Assembly (NCBI RefSeq): GCF_024448165.1
Contig: NZ_JAMOLN010000059.1
Span: 1 to 45,824, forward strand
DNA length: 45,824 nt
DNA from: Streptomyces longispororuber
GTDB lineage: Bacteria > Actinomycetota > Actinomycetes > Streptomycetales > Streptomycetaceae
Reading direction: 5' to 3'
A model generated the notes under the pieces. It had not been told where the DNA came from, searched no databases, and saw only the letters and a list, made by a program, of their open reading frames with translations. Below, one piece after another: positions 8,436 through 16,039 of this stretch (position 1 is the stretch's first letter; each line of letters opens with the position of its first letter). The position numbers were made by a program, and so were the translations under genes.

Positions 8436-8807
8436 ATGGCGACCCAGGCGACGGCAGCGGCACGGCGCAGCGTCCCGTTCCTCCAGATCGCGGTCGGCCT
8501 GCAGACCCTGACGATCTTCCTCCAGGCGGTCTCCGCCGGACTGCTGCTGACCTCGTCCTACGGGGAGACGCTGCACAGCGTCGGAGCCCGGGTGATGTAC
8601 GCGGCGTCGATGCTGTACGTCCTCGCGGCGGTCCTGGCGTGGAAGCCGGGCGGCGGTTCGCCGCGGCCGGTCTGGTACGCGTCCGGCTTCCTCGCCCTCG
8701 CCTCGGTCCAGGTCGTGCTCGGCATCGCGCACGTCCCGTCGGTCCATCTCCCGCTGGGCGTCCTGATGTTCGGCCTCAGTCTGCTCGCGCTGGTGCGGCG
8801 CCCCTGA
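8436..8807 (+). CDS. Small four-helix membrane protein, unknown function
   Basis: A 123-residue integral membrane protein with four predicted spans: about 14-40, 48-66, 76-96 and 101-119 (ending LPLGVLMFGLSLLALVRRP). No enzymatic motif. An AGAAGAGGA site at 8420-8429 precedes ATG 8436. The gene diverges from the ECF41 sigma factor across 100 bases and could be its target, but I did not recognise an ECF41-type promoter there. Similar small proteins are annotated only as hypothetical membrane proteins. Confidence 0.8.
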   Translation: MATQATAAARRSVPFLQIAVGLQTLTIFLQAVSAGLLLTSSYGETLHSVGARVMYAASMLYVLAAVLAWKPGGGSPRPVWYASGFLALASVQVVLGIAHVPSVHLPLGVLMFGLSLLALVRRP

Positions 8808-8816
8808 CGCCCGCGC

Positions 8817-9797
8817 TCACCGGCCGTCGAGGCCGTCGAGGTCGTCGAGCAGTGCGGTCAGCGGTGCGACGACCTTCCGGCGCAGCAGGTCGAGGCGCTC
8901 GGCGCCGTACTGCCGTGGCACCGCCTCCACCCACATGATCAGGTACAGGTACGCCTGGTAGAGCGCGATGCGGCGGCGCCCGGCCGCGTCGACGACGGCC
9001 GGGCCGCCCGCCGCGCGGTAGGCGGCCAGGAAGTCCTCGTCCCGCTCGATGTCGGAGAGGAGCGCCAGGGACACGAAGTCGGCCAAGGGGTCGCCCCAGA
9101 AGGCCCGTTCGGCGTCGATGAGCGCGCCGATCCGGTCCCCGTCGACGAGGACGTTGCCGTCCCACAGGTCGACGTGGACGAGGTGCGGCACGGTCACCTC
9201 GTCCAGCAGCGCACCCTGCGCGGCGAACAGCGCCAGGATCTCGGCCGGCGGGCGGGGGAGCGCGACACCGAACCGGGCCGCGTCGGAGAGCACCGCGTCG
9301 ACCATGCGCAGGAACGCCGCCCGCCAGCTGTCGTCCAGCGGGCCGAGCGCGCGGGACGGATACCCGAACCCCTCGCCCTTGATGGTGTGCAGCGCGGCGA
9401 CGTGCCGCCCCAACTCGGCGCGGAGCACGGCATGTTCGCGGGCGCCGATCTCCAGCTTCGACTCGGCCCAGTTGGTGCCGGGGCAGTGGGACATCACCAG
9501 GTGGCCGCTGTCCGACGCCGGGGTCAGCGGTTCCGGGAGCGGCACCTCGGTCGCCTCCCGGGCCAGCCGGTAGAACAGGGCCTCGGTCGCCAGGAGGTTC
9601 CGCTCGTGCCGCAGCACGGGGACCCCGGCGTCCGGTGCCAGCTTGACCACCAGGTGCGCGCCGTCCGAAGTCGCCACGCGCACGACGGAGTTGAAGGTGC
9701 CGCCGGTCAGCTCGCCGACCTCGGCCACCTCGTCCCGCGGGACGCCCGCCGCGGCGAGCGCCGCCGCGAGCCGATCCCCGACCTGGGGCGCGCTCAC
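8817..9797 (-). CDS. Aminoglycoside phosphotransferase-family kinase
   Basis: A 326-residue APH/choline-kinase-fold protein. The N lobe has the nucleotide-binding Lys in HLVVKLAPD (about 52). The catalytic loop is HVDLWDGN at 208-215 (Asp210, Asn215), and the magnesium-binding motif is ALIDAERAFWGDP with Asp228. Substrate is unknown: such proteins phosphorylate antibiotics, sugars, amino alcohols or hydroxylated metabolites, and resistance should not be assumed. The start overlaps the DUF397 stop by 4 bases, so it is the last gene of the XRE-DUF397 operon. Confidence 0.88.
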   Translation of the reverse strand: MSAPQVGDRLAAALAAAGVPRDEVAEVGELTGGTFNSVVRVATSDGAHLVVKLAPDAGVPVLRHERNLLATEALFYRLAREATEVPLPEPLTPASDSGHLVMSHCPGTNWAESKLEIGAREHAVLRAELGRHVAALHTIKGEGFGYPSRALGPLDDSWRAAFLRMVDAVLSDAARFGVALPRPPAEILALFAAQGALLDEVTVPHLVHVDLWDGNVLVDGDRIGALIDAERAFWGDPLADFVSLALLSDIERDEDFLAAYRAAGGPAVVDAAGRRRIALYQAYLYLIMWVEAVPRQYGAERLDLLRRKVVAPLTALLDDLDGLDGR

Positions 9798-10039
9798 CGG
9801 CCGGTGAACCGCACGAAGTCCGCCCAGGCGCCCGAGGACAGCGCGAGCTGTCCGTCGGCCGGGCGCTTGGAGTCCCGCACGTGGACAGTGGTGGGGCAGG
9901 CGGCGACCTCGACGCAGTCACCGGAGCTGCCGCTGCTGTGACTCGACTTCCGCCAGGCGAGGGCGACTTCGACACAGTCGTCGCCCGAGCTTCCGCTGTA
10001 ACTGCTCTTGAACCAGGACAGTGCGCCGGTGCTGTTCAT
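9794..10039 (-). CDS. DUF397 protein with internally duplicated start
   Basis: An 81-residue DUF397 protein, the small acidic partner that accompanies XRE-DUF5753 regulators in Streptomyces (WhiJ-like modules). The normal domain begins LAWRKSSHSSGSSGDCVEVA (from residue 27) and runs through VHVRDSKRP and WADFVRF. A second copy of the first twenty residues (LSWFKSSYSGSSGDDCVEVA, from residue 8) precedes it, so the protein is longer than the usual 60-70 residues. Both ends overlap neighbours by 4 bases (ATGA), implying translational coupling within regulator - DUF397 - kinase. Confidence 0.9.
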   Translation of the reverse strand: MNSTGALSWFKSSYSGSSGDDCVEVALAWRKSSHSSGSSGDCVEVAACPTTVHVRDSKRPADGQLALSSGAWADFVRFTGR

Positions 10040-10872
10040 CGCGCTCCTCGCAGTCGCTTCAGCAGTCCCACGGAGTCCTCGGGGGTGAGGGCCTGCGTCC
10101 GCAGTTTCGCATACCGCATCTGGAGCACACTGATGGTTCCGGGGACGGTGATCAGCTGTCCGGTCTCCTGCCCTTCGGTGTATCCGAACCACTGGTTCCC
10201 CGCCGTCTCCAGGAGTCGCATCGGGCCGTCAAGACCCGCATGGACCCCGCGCGACAGCGGCATGATCTGCAGCTCCACATTGCGCTGCGACTCGGTCAAC
10301 TCCACGAGTCCGTCGATGAGTTGGTGGGTGGCGGCCCGTCCGCCCGTCTCCCGCAGGAGCACGTGCTCGTCGACGATGAAGCCGAACGCGGTGCTCTGCC
10401 GCTCCCGCATCATCCGCTGCCGCTTCAGACGGCCCGCGATCTGCTCCTCGATCTCGTCGTCGGTGAGCAGCGGCAGTCGCTGCTCGAACAGGGCGCGCTG
10501 GTACGCCTCCGTCTGCAACAGGCCCGGCACGACCCGGCATTCGTACGTGTACAGGCTGAGGGCCCGCTCCTCCAGACCCGCCCACTTGCGGAACCAGGCG
10601 GCCAGGCCCGGCCTGCGGCACGTCTTCGCCGCCGCCTTGACGAGGATGCCGTGCGCGTCGAGCGTCTCGTCGGCACGCGAGACGAAGTCGTCGGGCGCCA
10701 TGCGTCTGCCCTGCTCGACGGAGGCGACGAAGCTCGGCGAGTAGCGCACGAGCGGTGCGAACGCCTCCTGGGTGAGGCCCGCGCGCTCGCGGAACCCCTG
10801 GACGACCGCGCCGAACGTCTGGAGGCTGTCGTTCGGATCGGGCTCGCCGGTGCTGCTGGAACTGCCGGTCAT
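10036..10872 (-). CDS. XRE-family regulator with DUF5753 domain
   Basis: A 278-residue regulator. Residues about 18-75 are an XRE helix-turn-helix (LQTFGAVVQGFRERAGLTQE, then YSPSFVASVEQGRRMAPDDF). Residues about 100-270 are the DUF5753 domain typical of WhiJ-like Streptomyces regulators (LYTYECRVVPGLLQTEAYQR, then SVLQMRYAKLRTQALTPEDS). ATG 10872. It is the first gene of an operon with DUF397 and an APH-type kinase, and diverges from an RsbW-like ATPase at 11026, the standard gene quartet of this module. Such modules influence development or antibiotic production, but this copy's role is unknown. Confidence 0.92.
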   Translation of the reverse strand: MTGSSSSTGEPDPNDSLQTFGAVVQGFRERAGLTQEAFAPLVRYSPSFVASVEQGRRMAPDDFVSRADETLDAHGILVKAAAKTCRRPGLAAWFRKWAGLEERALSLYTYECRVVPGLLQTEAYQRALFEQRLPLLTDDEIEEQIAGRLKRQRMMRERQSTAFGFIVDEHVLLRETGGRAATHQLIDGLVELTESQRNVELQIMPLSRGVHAGLDGPMRLLETAGNQWFGYTEGQETGQLITVPGTISVLQMRYAKLRTQALTPEDSVGLLKRLRGAR

Positions 10873-10956
10873 GGTGGTACCCCCGGTGGGTGTGGGCTCA
10901 ACCCCGCCAAGCCACCCATGGTCACGGTGGGTCACTGTCCCTGTCCAGAGCGCCAA

Positions 10957-10981
10957 CTCGTACGCTGGGGCCGCGTACGAG
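10957..10981. promoter_or_regulatory. 9-7-9 inverted repeat in divergent regulator promoter region
   Basis: CTCGTACGC (10957-10965) and its exact complement GCGTACGAG (10973-10981) are separated by 7 bases. It lies in the 153-base region between the divergent XRE regulator and the ATPase gene, so it is a candidate operator for the XRE protein. Centre-to-centre spacing of the arms is 16 bases. Confidence 0.55.
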
Positions 10982-11025
10982 CCGTTGACGTGGCCGTGCG
11001 GCCGGTGCGGCGCCACCGTGGAGCC

Positions 11026-11478
11026 ATGCCAGCGAACGCCTTCCCGCAACTCCCGGTCACCGTCCGCACGTTCACCCAGCGCCTCAGCTCGACACCCCGC
11101 GGGGCCCGCCTCGCCCGCATCCTCGTCACCCAGCACCTGCACGAGTGGGGCCATCCGTACGGCTCCGACGCCAGCGAGGCCCTGACCCTCGTCACCGCCG
11201 AACTCGCCGCGAACGCCGTCCGCCACGGGCGGGTGCCGGGGCGGGACTTCAGGGTGCGGCTGCTCGCGTATGGTGACCGGAGCCTGCGCGTCGAGGTGAC
11301 GGACCAGCGCGGCGAACGGCTGCCGGAACCGGGCGGGCGCGGGGGCGATGGGGGCCGGGGACTCGTCCTCGTCGAGGCGCTCGCCACGCGCTGGGGCGTG
11401 CGGGCGCACGCGCCCGGCGAACCGGGCAAGACGGTGTGGGCCGAACTCGACGCACCGTCGGCCGGGGACCACAAGTGA
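11026..11478 (+). CDS. ATP-binding protein, RsbW/anti-sigma-like HATPase
   Basis: A 150-residue GHKL ATPase of the RsbW-like kind. The N box is TAELAANAVRHG (Glu59, Asn63), followed by VEVTDQRGERLPEP and the glycine lid GDGGRGLVLVEALATRWG. There are no kinase histidine or sensor domains, so it acts alone as a small serine kinase or anti-sigma-like protein. GTGGAG at 11018-11023 supports ATG 11026. It is divergent from the XRE-DUF5753 gene; this pairing with DUF397 is recurrent in Streptomyces. Partner protein unknown. Confidence 0.85.
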   Translation: MPANAFPQLPVTVRTFTQRLSSTPRGARLARILVTQHLHEWGHPYGSDASEALTLVTAELAANAVRHGRVPGRDFRVRLLAYGDRSLRVEVTDQRGERLPEPGGRGGDGGRGLVLVEALATRWGVRAHAPGEPGKTVWAELDAPSAGDHK

Positions 11479-11497
11479 TCGGCGAACAGGGGGAGTC

Positions 11498-11788
11498 ATG
11501 GCCGGACGTCAGTGGGCCGTCGCGGTCTGGGCCGGGCTGTGCGTGGCCGGGATCGCGGCGACGGCCGCCCTCGAATCCCCACCGTCACCAGGCAGTTCGG
11601 GCCGCCCGGACCCCTCGCCCTCGCCCTCGGGCACGTACGCCGTGGACTGCGAGGAGATCGCGGACGGCATCGAACACGAACGTGCGGCGGACGCGGCCCG
11701 GCCGACCCCGGAGGGCCGCGTCGAGTTCAAGGCCTACGCGGTGCCGGAGCAGTGCGCCGACGTCCTGGAGCGGCGCGGTCTGACGTAG
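11498..11788 (+). CDS. Small secreted or membrane-anchored hypothetical protein
   Basis: A 96-residue protein not assigned to a family. Residues 5-25 are a hydrophobic signal or anchor helix, 27-45 a Pro/Ser linker, and the tail holds two cysteines (DCEEIADGIE and PEQCADVLE) that could form a disulfide outside the membrane. GGGGGAG just upstream supports ATG 11498. It follows the ATPase gene by 19 bases, so it is probably co-transcribed. It ends in a shared hairpin with the convergent GH2 gene. Confidence 0.72.
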   Translation: MAGRQWAVAVWAGLCVAGIAATAALESPPSPGSSGRPDPSPSPSGTYAVDCEEIADGIEHERAADAARPTPEGRVEFKAYAVPEQCADVLERRGLT

Positions 11789-11792
11789 CGCC

Positions 11793-11825
11793 GACCGCGC
11801 CCCCCGTCATGTGCGGGCGCCGGTC
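11793..11825. terminator. Bidirectional hairpin between convergent genes
   Basis: GACCGCGCCC (11793-11802) pairs with GGGCGCCGGTC (11815-11825), one bulged base, 12-base loop. It separates the small secreted protein gene from the convergent GH2 gene and overlaps the GH2 stop. Confidence 0.55.
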
Positions 11826-14652
11826 AGTCCCGCGCGGCGAACGTGAAGGTGAACTGGGCCGGGGACGGCGTCAGCCGGTACTGCGGCAGCACGCCGGGGC
11901 CACAGGACTGGGAGCCGATGCCCTGGTGGGCGTGGTCGAGGTTGACCCACACCGTGTCGCCGGGGACGAGGTCGCCGCGGTGCTCGGCCGCGTCCAGCTG
12001 CTCGGTCGTCCAGCGGCGGGCCGTGAACCAGAACGCGGGGTCGCCGTCGATCCGCAGCCCCCCGATCTCGGCCCAGCGGACGTCCGCCCGCGCCCCGTTC
12101 TCCTGCGGCCGCACGTACGGCGTCTGCAACGCGTCGACGTCGGACGTCCACCGGCCCAGGCGTGCCGCCGCCCTCGTGTCGGGATACGCCTCGCCGGGAC
12201 CGCCACCGAACCAGCTGACCGGCCCGTCGGCGCCGCCCGGCAGCCCGAACCGCACGCCGAGCCGGGGCAGCGGCAGCCGCCAGTCGCCGTCCGGCGCCAC
12301 CGACACCGTGAGCCGGAGACGGCGCTCGTCGGCGGTCCAGCGGAAGACCGCCCGCAGGCCGATGTCGCGGCCCGCGGGCGCCACCCGGGTGCGCACGGTC
12401 AGCGCGTCGTCGCCCGGCTCGACGCCGTCCACCCGGTGCCGCATGCGGTGCAGACCGAACTCCCGCCACAGCAGGCCGAGCCGCTCACCGCCCTGCCAGC
12501 TCGCCCCGTTGTCGTTGTCCGTGGGCGCCCGCCACACGTCCAGGCGCGGCGCGACCAGCTCGACACCGCCGACCGAGCGCAGCTCACCGGTGCGCGCGTC
12601 GAAGGAGGCCGGGCCGAGCGTGATCCGCCGCCCGTCCGGGACCGGCCGGGCCTCAAGTACCCCGGCGGGGACGGGAGTCGGGGCGGACACCGACTGGCCC
12701 CACGCCACCTCGTGACCGTCCGCCTCCAGCGCTCGCACCGTCCACAGTCCGTCGGCGGCCGGTTCCGGCAGCTTCACCTCGGCCGACTCGCCCGGCCCGA
12801 GCGGCGGCACCGGCAGCGCGCCCTCCCGCACCCGTTCGCCGTCGGCCTCGCGCGACCACACGAACGACAGGTGGGACAGGTCCCGGAAGTCGAAGCGGTT
12901 CGTGACGCGCACCGTGGCCGCCGGCCCGTCGACGGCGAGCTGCACGGGCTCGATGACCTTCTTGAACTCGACGAGGCCCGGCGACGGCGTCCGGTCGGGG
13001 AACAGCAGCCCGTCGCAGACGAAGTTGCCGTCGTGCAGCTCCTCGCCGAAGTCACCGCCGTACGCGAACCCGAACCGCTCGTCCTCGATGCCGTGGTCGA
13101 TCCACTCCCACACGAACGCGCCCTGCAACCGCTCGTACCGTTCGAACAGGCGCTGGTAGTCGGCGAGTCCGCCGGGACCGTTGCCCATCGCGTGCGCGTA
13201 CTCGCACAGGATGAAGGGCAGCGCCCGGCGCCGCTCGGGGCCGCCGTCAAGACCCCGGCCGATCCGCTCGACCTCGGCGTGGTCGGAGTACATCCGTGCA
13301 TAGACGTCCGTGTCACGGCAGTTGAGGTCACCCTCGTAGTGCACCAGGCGCTCGGGGTCGCGGCCTCTGATCCACTCGGCCATCGCGGTCAGCCCGCGTC
13401 CGGTGCCCGCCTCGTTGCCGAGCGACCACAGCACGACCGACGGATGGTTCTTGTCGCGCTCCACCATGCGCGCGGCGCGGTCGAGGAGCGCCGGGGTCCA
13501 GCGGTCGTCGTCGACGGGATTGTCGCGCCAGCCCTGCTCGACGAAGCCGTGCGTCTCCAGGTCGCACTCGTCGATCACCCACAGGCCGTACTCGTCGCAC
13601 AGGTCGAGGAAGGCGGGGTGCGGCGGGTAGTGGGAGGTGCGGACCGCGTTGACGTTGTGCCGCTTCATCAGCTCGACGTCCCGGCGCATCGTGTCGAGGT
13701 CCAGGGCCCGGCCGTACCGCGGATGCCACTCGTGCCGGTTCACGCCCTTGAAGAGGACGGGGGTGCCGTTGACCTTGATCAGACCGTCGTCGAGGACGAC
13801 CGTGCGGAAGCCGACGCGCAGCGGCACGCGCTCGCCGCCGGTGTCCAGGACGCCGTCGTACAGGCGCGGCGTCTCCGCCGTCCACGGCTCCACGGGCACG
13901 GAGACCGGCTCGCCCGTGGCGACGTCGACGCCCAGCTCCGGCACGGTGACCCGGCCGTCCACATCACTGTCGACCCGCAGCGTGCCCAGGCCGGACGTGT
14001 GGTCGTACGAGGCGTGCGCGAAGAAGTCCAGGGCGCAGCCGGCCGGGCGGTGCAGCAGCGTCACGTCCCGGAAGATGCCGGGCAACCACCACTGGTCCTG
14101 GTCCTCCAGATAGGAACCCGACGACCACTGGTGCACGCGGACCGCCAGCACGTTCCCGGCCGGCTTCAGGAGGTGGCCGACCGCGAACTCGTGCGGCAGG
14201 CGGCTGCCCTTGAACTCGCCGATGTCCGTGCCGTTGAGCCACACGCGGGCGCACGACTCGACCCCGTCGAAGCGCAGCACGGCGCCGCCGTCGCCCGGCC
14301 ACGCCGCCGGCAGGTCGAACGTGCGCAGGTGGTCGCCGGTCGGGTTCTCCGTCGGCACGTGCGGCGGGTCGACCGGGAAGGGGTACAGGTGGTTCGTGTA
14401 GACCGGCGAGCCGTGGGCCCCGTCGCCCTGGAGGACCCAGTGCCCGGGCACCGCGACCTCCGCCCAGCCCGTGGCGTCGTAGCCCTCGGCGGCGAACGAC
14501 TCGTCCTGCGCGTCGACGGTCGGCGACAGCCGGAACCGCCACGTGCCGTTCAGCGAGAGCGAGTCCGCGGAGGACCCGGCGTACCAGGCGCGGGGCGGCA
14601 GCGCGCCGCTGCCGGGCAGGGGATCGGTGACGTACGCGTGTGCAGAGGACAT
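11824..14652 (-). CDS. Beta-galactosidase, glycoside hydrolase family 2
   Basis: A 942-residue LacZ-type enzyme (E. coli LacZ is about 1023). In order: GH2 sugar-binding domain (30-210), immunoglobulin-like domain, TIM-barrel (about 290-590) and C-terminal beta-galactosidase small-chain domain. The acid/base is Glu414 (SLGNEAGTG) and the nucleophile Glu484 (LCEYAHAMGNG). FKGVNRHEWHPRYGR and VRTSHYPPHP are further LacZ signatures. There is no signal peptide, so it should hydrolyse beta-galactosides in the cytosol. GGGAGA precedes ATG 14652. It lies 47 bases behind the ROK regulator on the same strand, so the two form an operon. Confidence 0.95.
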   Translation of the reverse strand: MSSAHAYVTDPLPGSGALPPRAWYAGSSADSLSLNGTWRFRLSPTVDAQDESFAAEGYDATGWAEVAVPGHWVLQGDGAHGSPVYTNHLYPFPVDPPHVPTENPTGDHLRTFDLPAAWPGDGGAVLRFDGVESCARVWLNGTDIGEFKGSRLPHEFAVGHLLKPAGNVLAVRVHQWSSGSYLEDQDQWWLPGIFRDVTLLHRPAGCALDFFAHASYDHTSGLGTLRVDSDVDGRVTVPELGVDVATGEPVSVPVEPWTAETPRLYDGVLDTGGERVPLRVGFRTVVLDDGLIKVNGTPVLFKGVNRHEWHPRYGRALDLDTMRRDVELMKRHNVNAVRTSHYPPHPAFLDLCDEYGLWVIDECDLETHGFVEQGWRDNPVDDDRWTPALLDRAARMVERDKNHPSVVLWSLGNEAGTGRGLTAMAEWIRGRDPERLVHYEGDLNCRDTDVYARMYSDHAEVERIGRGLDGGPERRRALPFILCEYAHAMGNGPGGLADYQRLFERYERLQGAFVWEWIDHGIEDERFGFAYGGDFGEELHDGNFVCDGLLFPDRTPSPGLVEFKKVIEPVQLAVDGPAATVRVTNRFDFRDLSHLSFVWSREADGERVREGALPVPPLGPGESAEVKLPEPAADGLWTVRALEADGHEVAWGQSVSAPTPVPAGVLEARPVPDGRRITLGPASFDARTGELRSVGGVELVAPRLDVWRAPTDNDNGASWQGGERLGLLWREFGLHRMRHRVDGVEPGDDALTVRTRVAPAGRDIGLRAVFRWTADERRLRLTVSVAPDGDWRLPLPRLGVRFGLPGGADGPVSWFGGGPGEAYPDTRAAARLGRWTSDVDALQTPYVRPQENGARADVRWAEIGGLRIDGDPAFWFTARRWTTEQLDAAEHRGDLVPGDTVWVNLDHAHQGIGSQSCGPGVLPQYRLTPSPAQFTFTFAARD

Positions 14653-14699
14653 GGGTCTCCCAGGTCGGAGCCGGTCGGGCGGGACGGTGGGCGGGACGG

Positions 14700-15893
14700 T
14701 CAGGCGCGCACCGGTGCGGCGAGTGCCCCTTCGAGCGCGAACGTGGCCGCGCCGAGACTCACCGGGTCGGTGGGGATCGGACTGAGGACGATGCGGGTCG
14801 CCGCGCCCGGACCCGCCAGCGCGTGCCGGGCCACGGCCCGGCGGACCTCGGTCAGGAGAGGTCCGCCGAGCCGGCCCGCGACCCAGCTGCTGAGGACGAC
14901 GACCTCGGGATCGAGCAGGTTGACGAGGTCGGCGACGGCCGGGCCGAGATGGCGGGCGGTCTCCCGCAAAACGTCGAGGGCCTGCGGCGAGCCCTCGGCC
15001 GCCGCGTCGGCGAGCGCGGCGATCGTGGCGGTCTGGTCGTCGGGGTGCAGCAGGGGTGAGCCCGGGTACAGCTCACGGAGGTTGCGCATGATGCCGGGCG
15101 CTCCGACGTACGCCTCCACGCAGCCCCGGTCGCCGCAGTGGCACGGCCGGCCGTCGAGGACCAGCGTCGTGTGGCCCCACTCGCCCGCGCCGTTGGTGAC
15201 ACCGCGGTGCAGCGCGCCGCCGAGGGCGAGACCCGCGCCGACCCCCGTGCCGAGGTTCACCACGACCGCGTCGTCGCAGCCGCGCGCCGCACCGAACCAC
15301 AGCTCGGCGACGGTGCAGGCGCGCAGCGGATTGTCCAGGTACAGCGGCAGGTCGACGTGCTCGGCCAGGAGCCGGCGCAGCGGGACGTCGTGCCAGTCCC
15401 AGTTCGGGGCGTACACGGACACCCCGTCCCGCCGGTCGACGAGCCCCGGCATGCACACCCCCACGCCCAGCACCCGGCCACCGCCCGCGCCCTGCTCCCG
15501 CACGGCGGCGACGGCGTCGGCGATCACGGCGACGACCTGATCGGGGCGGTGCGTGCCGGGCCGCAGCTCCCGGTCGGCGCGCGCCACGACGTTCAGGGCG
15601 AGGTCGAACAGTTCGGCGTGCACGTACGTCTCCGCGACGTCCACGCCGATCAGCGCGCCGTGCCCCGCGGCCACCGCGACCAGGCCGCGCGGCCGGCCGC
15701 CGGCCGAGTCCTGGAAACCGACCTCGGTGAGGATCCCGAGCCCGGCCAGCTCCCCGACGAGCGTGGCGACCGTCGCCGGACTCAGCCCGGTCGCCGCCGC
15801 CAGTTCCCGGCGGGAGACCGCGGGCCGGCCGAAGCAGTGCCGCAGCACCTCGTACCGGTTCGCGGTCCTGATGTCGCGGGACGTGCGCTTCAT
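14700..15893 (-). CDS. ROK-family transcriptional regulator
   Basis: A 397-residue ROK repressor. A winged helix-turn-helix occupies about 10-70 (RPAVSRRELAAATGLSPATV). The sugar-kinase-like ROK domain shows VNLGTGVGAGLALGG and the zinc motif CHCGDRGCVE. The kinase catalytic DxG element looks degenerate, as expected for a regulator. It heads an operon with the GH2 beta-galactosidase, so it probably controls that gene in response to galactose or a derivative. ATG 15893 was chosen because MKRTSRDIRTANRYEVLR is the typical N terminus. Spaced GAAAGTCC-type repeats upstream may be its operator. Confidence 0.9.
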   Translation of the reverse strand: MKRTSRDIRTANRYEVLRHCFGRPAVSRRELAAATGLSPATVATLVGELAGLGILTEVGFQDSAGGRPRGLVAVAAGHGALIGVDVAETYVHAELFDLALNVVARADRELRPGTHRPDQVVAVIADAVAAVREQGAGGGRVLGVGVCMPGLVDRRDGVSVYAPNWDWHDVPLRRLLAEHVDLPLYLDNPLRACTVAELWFGAARGCDDAVVVNLGTGVGAGLALGGALHRGVTNGAGEWGHTTLVLDGRPCHCGDRGCVEAYVGAPGIMRNLRELYPGSPLLHPDDQTATIAALADAAAEGSPQALDVLRETARHLGPAVADLVNLLDPEVVVLSSWVAGRLGGPLLTEVRRAVARHALAGPGAATRIVLSPIPTDPVSLGAATFALEGALAAPVRA

Positions 15894-15950
15894 GGACCTC
15901 ACGCTAGGAGGCCCGTCACGACTTCGACAGAGGGTTGGAAGAAGTGGTGA

Positions 15951-16016
15951 GGGAAGTCCAACAGGTCGTACGAAAGTCCTGCCGACCGGTCCAAGGACCC
16001 GCGCGAAAGTCCAACG
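15951..16016. repeat. Spaced AGTCC repeats upstream of the ROK gene
   Basis: Four copies of a short element (GAAGTCCAAC, GAAAGTCC, GGTCCAA, GAAAGTCCAAC) have their shared T at 15957, 15977, 15990 and 16010, giving spacings 20-13-20. This amounts to two 33-base units agreeing at about 19 of 33 positions. They lie 60-120 bases upstream of the ROK start; candidate ROK operator. Confidence 0.5.
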
Positions 16017-16039
16017 GGAGCGGGGCGTCCCCGGACGGG

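Noticed and set aside
8817..9797. Aminoglycoside resistance gene
   Set aside because: The fold is APH-like but nothing in the sequence shows aminoglycoside specificity; most such chromosomal genes act on other substrates.
11512..15540. A 1342-codon plus-strand frame across the GH2 and ROK genes
   Set aside because: Antisense to two well-supported genes, composition of a high-GC shadow frame, no domain recognisable.
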